A DNA stretch of 64,000 nt from Bacteroidota bacterium (lineage in GTDB: Bacteria; Bacteroidota; Bacteroidia; Sphingobacteriales; Sphingobacteriaceae), in contig JAMFRP010000026.1 of assembly GCA_026224775.1 (NCBI GenBank), positions 62,001 to 126,000 of the forward strand, in the 5' to 3' direction. Below, piece after piece: positions 42,632-51,708 of this stretch. A model generated the notes under the pieces. It did no database searches, had not been told where the DNA came from, and saw only the letters and a list, made by a program, of their open reading frames with translations. Positions within the stretch are counted from its first letter, which is position 1. Each line of letters opens with the position of its first letter. The position numbers and the translations under genes are program-made.

Positions 42632-42721
42632 TTTGTCATTCTGAGCGGAGCGAAGAATCTATCCGTTATATATGGCGCAAATGCCTATCGATAGATTCTT
42701 CGCTGTGCTCAGAATGACAAA
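42632..42721. repeat. Palindromic repeat, CATTCTGA family
   Basis: Arms 42632-42663 and 42690-42721 (32 bp) are complementary with one or two mismatches, spacer about 26 nt. The spacer is nearly the same as in the copy at 38024. It sits between convergent genes. Confidence 0.82.
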
Positions 42722-42743
42722 GGGAAAAAATGCAAGTCAGAAT

Positions 42744-42772
42744 CCTCTCCTTTGCAGAGGGCAGGGTGAGGT
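42744..42772. repeat. Short CCTCTCC hairpin
   Basis: CCTCTCC/GGAGAGG-like hairpin (42744-42760, with TTTGC in the loop) is followed by GCAGGGTGAGG, directly before the GH3 stop codon. It is related in style to the repeats at 10074 and 31331. Confidence 0.5.
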
Positions 42773-45052
42773 TTATAACTTTCCTGTCCTCGATGGCGCA
42801 ACACTCGTCACATAATTAAAGCTCTGCGTCAATCCGCCAACCAGCACTTTAAATTCACCTGCTTCGGTAACTGATTTACTTACATCATTAATAAATGCCA
42901 AATCTTTTGATGTTAGCTTGAACGTTACCGTTTGTGTTTCGCCCGGTTTTAAATCTATCTTATCAAAAGCCCTTAAACGTTTAGTATCAGGTGTGACGCT
43001 GGCATATTCTTCGCGGCTATACAATAACACGCTCTCTTTCCCCTCACGATTACCGGTGTTTTTTACATCAACGGTTACGGTTAACGTTTCACCCTCTTTT
43101 AAAGTCGGCTGACTGATTTTAAGATTACTATAAGCGAAAGTTGTATAGCTTAAACCATCGCCAAATTCATATAATGGATTATAGCCATGTTTGTCATCGC
43201 TGTTACCATTCTCAATATTTTTACGGTAATAATTAACCAGCGCATTCGCATCTCGTGGATAAGTATACGGTAACCTGCCTGATGGATTCGCATCACCAAA
43301 TAATATATTTGCCAGCGCATTACCGCCTTCGTTACCCGGTAAATAAGCCATGATAGTGGCGGCAGATTTACCCTCAATCGGCGTAATAATCCGTGGACGA
43401 CCTTCAGTCATCACCAATATAACAGGCTTGCCTGTTGCTGCCAAAGCATTAGCCAAATCCATTTGTGCCGATGGCAGATCGAGGTTGTCAATATTGCCCG
43501 GGTTCTCCGCATAAGAGTTCTCACCCAAACACAATACAATCACATCCGATTTTTTAGCTGCTTTTACCGCCGCGTCAATATCCTCAGGGGCTTCGTAAGA
43601 TGATCCCGGCTCATAGCTAACATTATCCTTGCCTATTTTTTGTTCGATAGCTTTTAAAATAGTGCTTTTATCTGTTGTGAATTGATTGGTAATATCACCT
43701 TGCCAAGTATAGCTCCAGCCGCCGTTTATGGCACGCATGCTGTTTGCAGCCGGGCCGGTAACAAATACCTTCATATCTTTTTTAAGCGGCAGTATGTTGT
43801 TACTGTTTTTTAATAGGGTGATAGATTCAATAGCTGATTTTAAACTTACCGCAGCAAATTCAGGTGAACCAAATTTTGGATAATCATCGGGGTTGCCCAC
43901 CGGGCGCTCGAATATGCCAACCATATATTTCATTTTCAAAATCCTTCTAACCGATTCATCAATGCGGCTTACAGGCACTTTGCCTTCTTTAACCAATTGC
44001 TTCAACAGGTCATAAAAAGTATAATCCAACGGCACCATGCTCATATCAATACCGGCATTTATGGCTATTAAAACCGCGTCTTTTTGCGTTGCCGCGATGT
44101 GATGCCTGTCGTGCAAGTATTTTATATCCATCCAATCGGTAACAATAACACCTTTAAAGCCTAATTCGCCTCTTAAAACATCGGTCAGCAAATAATGACT
44201 TGAATGTACGGGTACACCATTAATCTCAGATGAATTCACCATAACCGACATAGCGCCTGCATTAACAGCAGCCCTAAATGACGGTAAAAAATATTCACGC
44301 ATATAACGATCAGGTATCCATGCCGGGGTGCGGTCTTTGCCATCTAACGGGAAACTATAACCCAAATAATGTTTCATGCACGATGCCACATTGTATTTGC
44401 TACCCGGATCATTACCCTGATAACCTCTCACTACCGATGCGCCCATAGTTTTAGCCAGGTAAGGGTCTTCGCCAAAAGTTTCATAAATACGCGGCCAAAG
44501 CGGGTTTCTGCCTAAATCCAATACCGGCGAAAAATCCCATGGGATATAACTTGCGCGGGTTTCATATGCGGTAATAGCGCCTTCGCGTTTGGTAAGTTCC
44601 GGGTTAAAGGTTGCTGCCATACCAATTTCCTGCGGGAAAAGCGTGCTACCCTGTACATAGTTTTGCCCGTGCATGGCATCAATACCATAAAGTATCGGTA
44701 TTTTTAAACGGGTTTGTGCTGCCGCACTTTGTATATCGCTGATGATCTTATACCAATGCTCGCGGGTATAAGCCGCGCCGCTCACATTTAATATAGAGCC
44801 TACATGATATTTTTGCAGTGCTTCTTTAATCTTATCTGCATCTATTTGCGTTGGTTGAGTAGCTGCGCCGTTAGCGGTTTGTAAAACAACATCCAAAGTC
44901 ACTTGTGTCATCTGGCCTATCTTTTCATCAGTGGTCATTTTAGCAAGTAAGGCATCAACTTTTTTGTCTATGTCGCTTTCGGTAGTTTTGCGTTGCGCAT
45001 TGGTGTATATTGCGCAAAATAAAATGACAGCAATCAATACTATTCGTTTCAT
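42773..45052 (-). CDS. GH3 beta-glucosidase (BglX-like)
   Basis: This 759-residue exported protein has a signal peptide (RIVLIAVILFCAIYTNAQ). The GH3 barrel includes GIDAMHGQNYVQGSTLFPQ, KHYLGYSFP and GVIVTDWMDI with the nucleophile Asp306. A GH3 C-terminal domain follows and then a fibronectin type III-like end (LKEGETLTVTVDVKNTGNREGKE). It removes beta-glucose or related units from oligosaccharide ends in the periplasm. Placed beside a mannan locus, it could trim glucomannan fragments. It is transcribed divergently from the GH2 gene. Confidence 0.9.
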   Translation of the reverse strand: MKRIVLIAVILFCAIYTNAQRKTTESDIDKKVDALLAKMTTDEKIGQMTQVTLDVVLQTANGAATQPTQIDADKIKEALQKYHVGSILNVSGAAYTREHWYKIISDIQSAAAQTRLKIPILYGIDAMHGQNYVQGSTLFPQEIGMAATFNPELTKREGAITAYETRASYIPWDFSPVLDLGRNPLWPRIYETFGEDPYLAKTMGASVVRGYQGNDPGSKYNVASCMKHYLGYSFPLDGKDRTPAWIPDRYMREYFLPSFRAAVNAGAMSVMVNSSEINGVPVHSSHYLLTDVLRGELGFKGVIVTDWMDIKYLHDRHHIAATQKDAVLIAINAGIDMSMVPLDYTFYDLLKQLVKEGKVPVSRIDESVRRILKMKYMVGIFERPVGNPDDYPKFGSPEFAAVSLKSAIESITLLKNSNNILPLKKDMKVFVTGPAANSMRAINGGWSYTWQGDITNQFTTDKSTILKAIEQKIGKDNVSYEPGSSYEAPEDIDAAVKAAKKSDVIVLCLGENSYAENPGNIDNLDLPSAQMDLANALAATGKPVILVMTEGRPRIITPIEGKSAATIMAYLPGNEGGNALANILFGDANPSGRLPYTYPRDANALVNYYRKNIENGNSDDKHGYNPLYEFGDGLSYTTFAYSNLKISQPTLKEGETLTVTVDVKNTGNREGKESVLLYSREEYASVTPDTKRLRAFDKIDLKPGETQTVTFKLTSKDLAFINDVSKSVTEAGEFKVLVGGLTQSFNYVTSVAPSRTGKL

Positions 45053-45269
45053 AAGTGTTGTAAGGTGTAACTGGGTTTATAATACTATTGTAGCAGGTTG
45101 CTAATATATGCCGATGTATAAATATTATCAGTAAAATGGTAAAATAGTGTCAACAAATGCGATAAAAATATCGGTCTATAAAAAAGTTTAAATCTATATT
45201 TCAGCCATACAATAACAGTCTATTTTAAACATCTATATTGCTTAAATATAGGCTATTACATTTATATCA

Positions 45270-48053
45270 ATGAAAAAAAATATAATAACCGTACTAACAA
45301 TTGCTCTTTGCTTTTTCTTTTGTTCAAACCTGTATGCGCAGAAAAATAGTATCACCCAGGTTAAGCTAACCGATTTCGATCTTCAGTCGGAATATTTAGT
45401 TAACGATGCCGGCAGTATAATATCAACACCAAATTATAAATCCAGTGTTTACTGGTTCCCGGTTAAAGTACCATCAACAGTACTTACGGGTCTGGTTGCC
45501 AATAAAATATATCCGTCGCCATATTTAGGGTTGAATAATATGCTAATACCCGATGCATCAGACAAATTCAATAAAGAATATAACCTGGAGCAATACAGCT
45601 TTATCCCGAATCAACCCAATCCATGGAAAAAACCATACTGGTACCGTACTACATTTAAAGTAGCCGCAAGTGATAAGGGGAAAGTTTTTCAGTTAATATT
45701 TAAAGGTATAAATTATCGCGCAGCCGTTTGGGTTAACGGTAAACAAATTACCGATTCTACACAAATGGTTGGCATGTTTGCTGAATACAGTCTTGATGTA
45801 AGTAAACAAATTATTGCCGGTGGCGAAAATGCCTTAGCCGTAAAAATATATCCTTTAGATGAACCCGGATTCCCGGATAAAGAGCAACTGGAAGCTATGG
45901 GCCCATTCTATTTAAATGGTGGCCCTACCGGGGATATTGGTAAAAACGTTACCATGCTTTGCTCCGTAGGATGGGATTGGATTCCGCCTGTACGCGACCG
46001 TAATATGGGTATTTGGCAGCCGGTTTATCTGCGTACATCAGGTGCGGTAACTATTGGTCATCCACAATTAAAAACTGATCTGCCTAATCTACCCGATACC
46101 GGTATTGCCAAACTAGCACTGAATTTAACGCTAACCAATCATACAGGTATTGCTAAAAACGGTACGCTTAGCGTAAGCATTAAACCCGAAAACTTTGTGG
46201 GTGCTACAATACAGTTTAGTAAAGGTATAGGTGTTAACTCAAACTCATTTAAACAGGTAGGTTTTACTGCCGGTGAAGTAAGCCAGTTAATTATTCATCA
46301 GCCCAAACTATGGTGGCCTAATGGCTATGGCAGGGCAAATCTGTATCGTATCAATTTAAAATATACCGATAATAATGGCGTAAGCGACGATACTACCTTT
46401 GTATTCGGTATACGTACCGTTGGTTCCACTGCAACGGATGTAAATGGCTATGTACGTCGTGATTTTTATGTGAATGGCAAACGTGTACATTTAGTTGGCG
46501 GTGCCTGGGTACCTGATATGATGGTGAACCGAGATTCTGCCCGATATGATTACGAAATGCATTTATGCAGAAATGCTAATGTAAACCTGGTTCGTATCTG
46601 GGGTGGAGGCGTTACGCCACCTGATGCATTTTGGGATGCTGCCGACAGATATGGTTTGATGGTATGGTCGGACTTTTGGGTTACGGGTGATACACAAGGC
46701 GAGTTTAAAGGTTCACCGGATTGGCCGCTTGAAGGAAATGTGTTTGTGAAGAATGTGATCAGTACTATCTATCGTGTCCGTAACCACCCAAGCTTATTGG
46801 TGTGGACAGGCGGTAACGAAGGCCATGCCCGTAAGGAATTATATTATGCTATGCGCGATAATGTTATAGCGATGGATGGTACTCGTCCGTTTATTCCATG
46901 TTCATCGGGCTTTGCCAAACTGCCTGCGGGTTGGGAGGGGGCATATCCCGATAATAAATCATCAGGTGTTTATAGCGGTGGCCCTTATGCCTGGAAAGAT
47001 CCAAAAGAATATTATAAATTAGCTGATGCAGGTAAAGATTGGGTATTTAAAGATGAAACAGGTATACCATCGCAACCGCCATATAATACCTTGGCAAAGG
47101 TGGTTACTAACTTAACGTGGGATACCAAATTGCCTTTCCCACTTAACAATACCTGGGGCTACCACGATGCCTGTACAGGTGCTGCCAAGTATGACGAGTA
47201 CTATAGTGACATGGTAAGCCGTTACGGTCAACCCACAACAATGGTAGGTTTCTCCGATAAAATGCAATTGATGAATTACACTGGTTACCAGGGCATTTTT
47301 GAAGCCGATGGCCACAAACTAAATGAAACTGGTGGAGTAATGTTATGGAAACTAAACTCGGCCCTGCCAAGTGTAGTATGGCAGATTTACGATTGGTATT
47401 TAGAGCCTAATGCAGGCTATTACGCCATGCAAAATGCCGTTGAGCCAATACATATCCAGTTTAATCAGGATGATTCAACCGTAATGGTGATCAATCGTAC
47501 TTTTAAAGGTACAGGCAATTTAACCGCGCAAGCTGATGTTTATTCACTAAATAGCAAATCGCTATATCACCGTTCAACTAGTGTTAATTTATCCTCAACC
47601 GGCACAACTTCGGTGATGCCGTTAAAACCTATTTTGGGTGATATTAAAGAGTTTTGTTTTGTTGTGCTGAAGTTAACCGATGTATCAGGCAAAGTAGTAT
47701 CACGCAACACCTATTGGATGGCGCCAAATAACGATTACAAGCCATTAAACAATATGGATAATGCAAATCTTACCACCAAAGTAACTAAGACGGAGAAGGG
47801 ATATAAAGAAGATAAATACATCCTGCAAATAACGAACAGCAGCAAACGCATCGCGTTCTTCGTTCGCCCGCAATTAATGATTAAAGGCGAAGAGGTAATG
47901 CCATCATATTGGTCGGCAAACTATTTCAGTCTTGCACCGGGTGAAAGCACAACAGTAACGTTAAGTGCGCCAACAGCTAAATTAGGTGTTGAAAAGCCAA
48001 GTGTTTTAGTGAGTGGATGGAATGTGAAGGAGCAGGTAATATCAATATTGTAA
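45270..48053 (+). CDS. GH2 exo-glycosidase, beta-mannosidase/exo-glucosaminidase-like
   Basis: This 927-residue exported protein has a jelly-roll sugar-binding domain (about residues 40-260), an immunoglobulin-like domain, a TIM barrel with NVNLVRIWGGG (about 435-445) and an acid/base Glu517 in VWTGGNEGH, then the probable nucleophile Glu596 in KDETGIPSQPP. The GNE and DETG forms are of the type found in exo-beta-D-glucosaminidase and beta-mannosidase branches. In this context removal of terminal beta-mannose from manno-oligosaccharides is most likely. The AT-rich gap upstream is shared with the GH3 gene. Confidence 0.82.
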   Translation: MKKNIITVLTIALCFFFCSNLYAQKNSITQVKLTDFDLQSEYLVNDAGSIISTPNYKSSVYWFPVKVPSTVLTGLVANKIYPSPYLGLNNMLIPDASDKFNKEYNLEQYSFIPNQPNPWKKPYWYRTTFKVAASDKGKVFQLIFKGINYRAAVWVNGKQITDSTQMVGMFAEYSLDVSKQIIAGGENALAVKIYPLDEPGFPDKEQLEAMGPFYLNGGPTGDIGKNVTMLCSVGWDWIPPVRDRNMGIWQPVYLRTSGAVTIGHPQLKTDLPNLPDTGIAKLALNLTLTNHTGIAKNGTLSVSIKPENFVGATIQFSKGIGVNSNSFKQVGFTAGEVSQLIIHQPKLWWPNGYGRANLYRINLKYTDNNGVSDDTTFVFGIRTVGSTATDVNGYVRRDFYVNGKRVHLVGGAWVPDMMVNRDSARYDYEMHLCRNANVNLVRIWGGGVTPPDAFWDAADRYGLMVWSDFWVTGDTQGEFKGSPDWPLEGNVFVKNVISTIYRVRNHPSLLVWTGGNEGHARKELYYAMRDNVIAMDGTRPFIPCSSGFAKLPAGWEGAYPDNKSSGVYSGGPYAWKDPKEYYKLADAGKDWVFKDETGIPSQPPYNTLAKVVTNLTWDTKLPFPLNNTWGYHDACTGAAKYDEYYSDMVSRYGQPTTMVGFSDKMQLMNYTGYQGIFEADGHKLNETGGVMLWKLNSALPSVVWQIYDWYLEPNAGYYAMQNAVEPIHIQFNQDDSTVMVINRTFKGTGNLTAQADVYSLNSKSLYHRSTSVNLSSTGTTSVMPLKPILGDIKEFCFVVLKLTDVSGKVVSRNTYWMAPNNDYKPLNNMDNANLTTKVTKTEKGYKEDKYILQITNSSKRIAFFVRPQLMIKGEEVMPSYWSANYFSLAPGESTTVTLSAPTAKLGVEKPSVLVSGWNVKEQVISIL

Positions 48054-48077
48054 GCTAAAATAGTATAAAACTTTCCT

Positions 48078-48260
48078 TTTGTCATTCTGAGCACAGCGAA
48101 GAATCTGCACGGTGTAAACTACTTTACAGATTCTTCGTTCCTCAGAATGACAAATCTGTTTATCTTCCCCCTTGTCATTCTGAACGTAGTGAAGAATCTT
48201 CTTCGATAAGCAGAACGAACATGCTTGATGTAGAAGATTCTTCGTGCCTCAGAATGACAA
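48078..48260. repeat. Two tandem CATTCTGA-family palindromes
   Basis: Copy one spans 48078-48154 (TTTGTCATTCTGAGC outer arm), copy two 48172-48260 (TTGTCATTCTGAACG outer arm), each with imperfect arms of about 28-30 bp and an unlike spacer. They fill the gap between convergent GH2 and CE2 genes. Confidence 0.8.
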
Positions 48261-48274
48261 ATCATATTGAATAA

Positions 48275-49348
48275 TTACCAACCCTCCAACCCTTTCAAAT
48301 ACCCCGCTAACTGCTCCGCAATCAACTGATGCTGCGCCATATCCGGGTGACTACCACATCCATTATTATATCCTCCCGGGAAAAAGAAATGAGAAACTCT
48401 TTTATCACCGCTATTATGCATGTATTGCTCAATGCCAGATATGTAATTCTTAAGCATTGCCGTTAATTCAACATTGCCCATAGGACTGTTCAGACAAACA
48501 ATATCCGCTTTAGGGTAATGTGACCTGATTTGTTTAATAAAACTCACATAAGCGCTGCAAAAAGCCACAGAATCTTGTTTCCCATCGTTCTGACCAAGAC
48601 AAATAGTAACTACATCAGGAGTGTATTTGCTGAAATTCCATTGCATTGTATCTGCACGCAAATTCACTTTGTCAAATACTTGGGGCATAGTGATTTTCAA
48701 ATCACAGCAACTATGTATTAAACCAATGCCTGACACGGCGCTAATTTGCCATTGTGCATCAAGCATGCGTGCGGTGCTTGGCCCGTAACTCATATAAGCA
48801 TTATGCTGATCGTACCAATAACCTTTATCGCATTTAACAACCGATTGATCCATGCTGGTGCCGCAGGTTATGGAATCACCTATAAATTCTATTTTTCTTT
48901 TAGGTTGACGCAGCGGCAATAACTCTTCGCATTTCATCCCCACAAACTCAATGTAGCCAATACCTGATTCCGTATCCTTGCAAATAGTAACGGTATGCGA
49001 ACCGGAAGAAAGATTATGGGCAACCAATAATCGGCTGGTTTTTCCTGTAGTTTGTATCCTGATAGGAGGGTTATTATCAATAGCGATCTCTAAATAATTA
49101 TGCGTTACGCCATACAGCGTTTCGTCATTAACGGTGATCTCTAACGACGTGCCTTTAAACTTAGCCTGTACATATACACCCGGGTTCCAAAAACGCGGTG
49201 CTAAGTGATTCGCAAAATCAACCCTCCCAACATATTTAATGTTTGGATTATCGGCAGTGAAAAATGTTAATTCTTTATGTTTTAATGGCTTTGCGATAGC
49301 ACAAAATGTGGTGAGAACGGCAATTGATAAACAAAAAAGATACTTCAT
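48275..49348 (-). CDS. CE2-like SGNH acetyl esterase
   Basis: This 357-residue exported protein has a signal peptide (FCLSIAVLTTFCAIA), a jelly-roll N-terminal domain with FWNPGVYVQAKFKG (about residues 53-66), and an SGNH-hydrolase domain with Ser159 in FIGDSITCG, GQND and a His334-Pro in GCGSHPDMAQHQ. This two-domain arrangement is that of CE2 esterases, which remove acetyl groups from xylan or mannan. It is the last gene of the mannan unit and should deacetylate O-acetylated (gluco)mannan. It follows the GH26 gene by 6 bp. Confidence 0.85.
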   Translation of the reverse strand: MKYLFCLSIAVLTTFCAIAKPLKHKELTFFTADNPNIKYVGRVDFANHLAPRFWNPGVYVQAKFKGTSLEITVNDETLYGVTHNYLEIAIDNNPPIRIQTTGKTSRLLVAHNLSSGSHTVTICKDTESGIGYIEFVGMKCEELLPLRQPKRKIEFIGDSITCGTSMDQSVVKCDKGYWYDQHNAYMSYGPSTARMLDAQWQISAVSGIGLIHSCCDLKITMPQVFDKVNLRADTMQWNFSKYTPDVVTICLGQNDGKQDSVAFCSAYVSFIKQIRSHYPKADIVCLNSPMGNVELTAMLKNYISGIEQYMHNSGDKRVSHFFFPGGYNNGCGSHPDMAQHQLIAEQLAGYLKGLEGW

Positions 49349-49354
49349 TTAATA

Positions 49355-50479
49355 TTATTGAATTGGCGGAATATATTTACCATACACAGCCAAAGGTGTT
49401 AAACGGTTTTGAAACAGGGCATGATCATCCTTTGCAAATTTCACAAAATCATCAGCGCTAACCTGCCCTGGGTATGGCGCATAAAAATGTGTTGTTTTCC
49501 AGTTGCGCCAAACTAACAAAAAAGACGTTTGTGGATATTTTTGCAATGCAGGTAATAAAACACTGGTCCAAAAATCAGCTTGTGGTATACCTTCATATCC
49601 GGTTTCGGCAACACAGGCAAGTTTATGGTGTTCTTTGGCTATTTCCAGCTGTAATCCCATGCGTTTATCTAAGTTATAAGCATAGTCTTTTACGCTGTTG
49701 TAGCAGTAATTATCAAAGCCTATCACATCTACATAATCATCGCCGGGGTATCGGGCCAAAAAGTCTTCTTTGGTGTTAAAATCAGCTACAGAGTATACAA
49801 TTAGTAGGTTATGTAGCTTTTTTGTATTGCGCAAATAGTTAATAGTAAAGCGCCACAAGATTTTAAATTCATCAGGTGTGCAATCATTTCTTCCCCACCA
49901 AAACCAATTCCCCGTAAGCTCATGAAATGGCCTGAAAAGGAAAGGTATTGCTTCACCATCCGGTCCTTTTAATGTGCGGGCATATTCAGCAATATTATCT
50001 AAATACTTAACATAAACGTCATGGTGCGAGCCTCCTGGAATAATATCTGCCACGCTGTTATGTGTAGTATCCCAGGCCGATTTTCCATTAGATGGGTTAT
50101 CCATATGCCAGCAAAATTCATTAATACCGCCGCGATCATAAGCTTCTCGTACTAATTTACGCTGGCGTTTAAATGGATGGCCATTAATGTCACTATCGCG
50201 CTTATGTTCCATTCTCGCGAAATCCCATTCATACAAACCAGGATAGGAGCCGGTAACGCTTTTTACATCCGAGCGATTGTCCTCATCCTTCCAGCCTACG
50301 CCATAAGCGGTATCATCATGATGCCCGAAAAATGTTCCCGCGCCTACCAGCCGCTGCATGCTGCTGTAAAGTTGTACTGTTTCATAAGTAGCCAGTTTAT
50401 CACTTGGCGCATATAATTGCTGTGCAAAGCTTGCAGAGCCGCAAAGCAATACGGATAATAGGGTGAGGCACTTCTTCAT
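49355..50479 (-). CDS. GH26 endo-beta-1,4-mannanase
   Basis: This 374-residue exported protein (signal peptide ending SASFAQ) shows all GH26 marks. FGHHDDTAYGVGW (about residues 51-63), FLFRPFHELTGNWFWWG with the acid/base Glu187, and CVAETGYEGIP with the nucleophile Glu292 are present. It cuts internal beta-1,4-mannosidic bonds. No lipobox is present, so it is periplasmic or secreted instead of surface anchored. It sits directly between the GH27 and CE2 genes with very short gaps, as part of one operon. Confidence 0.92.
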   Translation of the reverse strand: MKKCLTLLSVLLCGSASFAQQLYAPSDKLATYETVQLYSSMQRLVGAGTFFGHHDDTAYGVGWKDEDNRSDVKSVTGSYPGLYEWDFARMEHKRDSDINGHPFKRQRKLVREAYDRGGINEFCWHMDNPSNGKSAWDTTHNSVADIIPGGSHHDVYVKYLDNIAEYARTLKGPDGEAIPFLFRPFHELTGNWFWWGRNDCTPDEFKILWRFTINYLRNTKKLHNLLIVYSVADFNTKEDFLARYPGDDYVDVIGFDNYCYNSVKDYAYNLDKRMGLQLEIAKEHHKLACVAETGYEGIPQADFWTSVLLPALQKYPQTSFLLVWRNWKTTHFYAPYPGQVSADDFVKFAKDDHALFQNRLTPLAVYGKYIPPIQ

Positions 50480-51703
50480 TTAATTAACTTTACTCAATTT
50501 AAGCATAAGCACTTCGTGCGAGCCAATAGTTTGCTTTAACGATTTATTGGTTGTGCCAATGTTCTTTTTAGCCCAAAGGTCGCGTAATGTATATGTGTTT
50601 TTATTAAAGTTGATGTTTAATTTTGATACCGTATCGGTGATCATGTGTTCTTTCCAGTCGAAATCAATGTTTTGCTGGCGAGATGAACGGTTTAAGAAGC
50701 AAACCGCCAGGCTATTATCTTTCAATGCTTTTACAAATATCTCCATGCCATCAAAAGAATAGTATTTAAAACACTCGATACCTAATGAATCCTGGTCTAC
50801 CGCTATAACTTCCTTATTAGTTAAGATAGAGGTTGTTTGAGGTGACATTTTGCGCAGATCATTACCTGAAATCAGTGGAGCTGCAAGCATACACCATAAT
50901 GAAAAATGAGCTTTATCCTCAGCGTAAGTCATTCCGTTGCCAACTTCCAACATATCGGGGTCATTCCAATGACCCGGCCCCGCATATTGCCTGATGTGAT
51001 CCTGAAGATCCAAAATATGCAAAACACCAAACGACGACCAGCTACCATTGTTTTGGTCCTCTGCAAAGCCTGCATGAATATCAGTAGTCGTACGCCATAA
51101 TTGGCCTACGTTTTTTGCCCAAAGCCATGGCGCGTGATTTCCCCATTCACAAAGACTAAACACCATTGGCCTGCCAGCCGCACGGATGGCCCTGCTCATG
51201 GTCAAATAAGCATCGCGTGCATTTATACTATCGGTATTACACCAGTCGTATTTTAAATAATCAACACCCCACGAAGCATATAAACGGGCATCCTGGTACT
51301 CATAACCATGTGTGCCGGGATAGCCGCCACAGGTATGTGTACCCGCACAGTTATAAATGCCAAATTTTAAGCCTTTGGAGTGTACATAGTCAGCAAAAGC
51401 CTTCATCCCGCTTGGGAATTTTTTAGGATCAGCAACTAAACTGCCATTGTTATCTCTTTGCATCGACATCCAACCATCATCCAGCACAAAGTAGGTATAC
51501 CCGGCATCGCGCATACCCGACGATACGTAGGCATCCACCATATCCCTCAGCATCTGCTCATTAATATTAGTTTGAAACGTGTTCCAGCTGTTCCAGCCCA
51601 TTGGTGGGGTTTGCGCCAGCTCTTCAAACTTTTGCGCGAATAAATTACTGCTGCTAAAACAGCAAACGATAACAATGAATAGTTTATAAAGGGTTGATCT
51701 CAT
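50480..51703 (-). CDS. GH27 alpha-galactosidase
   Basis: This 407-residue exported protein has PPMGWNSWNTF (about residues 33-43) and DDGWM, typical of GH27. YLKYDWCN holds the nucleophile Asp153, and WRTTTDIH the acid/base Asp208. A C-terminal beta domain ends the protein. It removes alpha-1,6-galactose from galactomannan or galactomanno-oligosaccharides. It follows the lipoprotein hydrolase by 5 bp, with its stop codon adjacent to the GH26 start. Confidence 0.93.
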   Translation of the reverse strand: MRSTLYKLFIVIVCCFSSSNLFAQKFEELAQTPPMGWNSWNTFQTNINEQMLRDMVDAYVSSGMRDAGYTYFVLDDGWMSMQRDNNGSLVADPKKFPSGMKAFADYVHSKGLKFGIYNCAGTHTCGGYPGTHGYEYQDARLYASWGVDYLKYDWCNTDSINARDAYLTMSRAIRAAGRPMVFSLCEWGNHAPWLWAKNVGQLWRTTTDIHAGFAEDQNNGSWSSFGVLHILDLQDHIRQYAGPGHWNDPDMLEVGNGMTYAEDKAHFSLWCMLAAPLISGNDLRKMSPQTTSILTNKEVIAVDQDSLGIECFKYYSFDGMEIFVKALKDNSLAVCFLNRSSRQQNIDFDWKEHMITDTVSKLNINFNKNTYTLRDLWAKKNIGTTNKSLKQTIGSHEVLMLKLSKVN

Positions 51704-51708
51704 AATCT

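Noticed and set aside
11505..48260. Repeats as a possible CRISPR array
   Set aside because: The copies are palindromic, kilobases apart, differ in family and have no regular spacers or cas genes.
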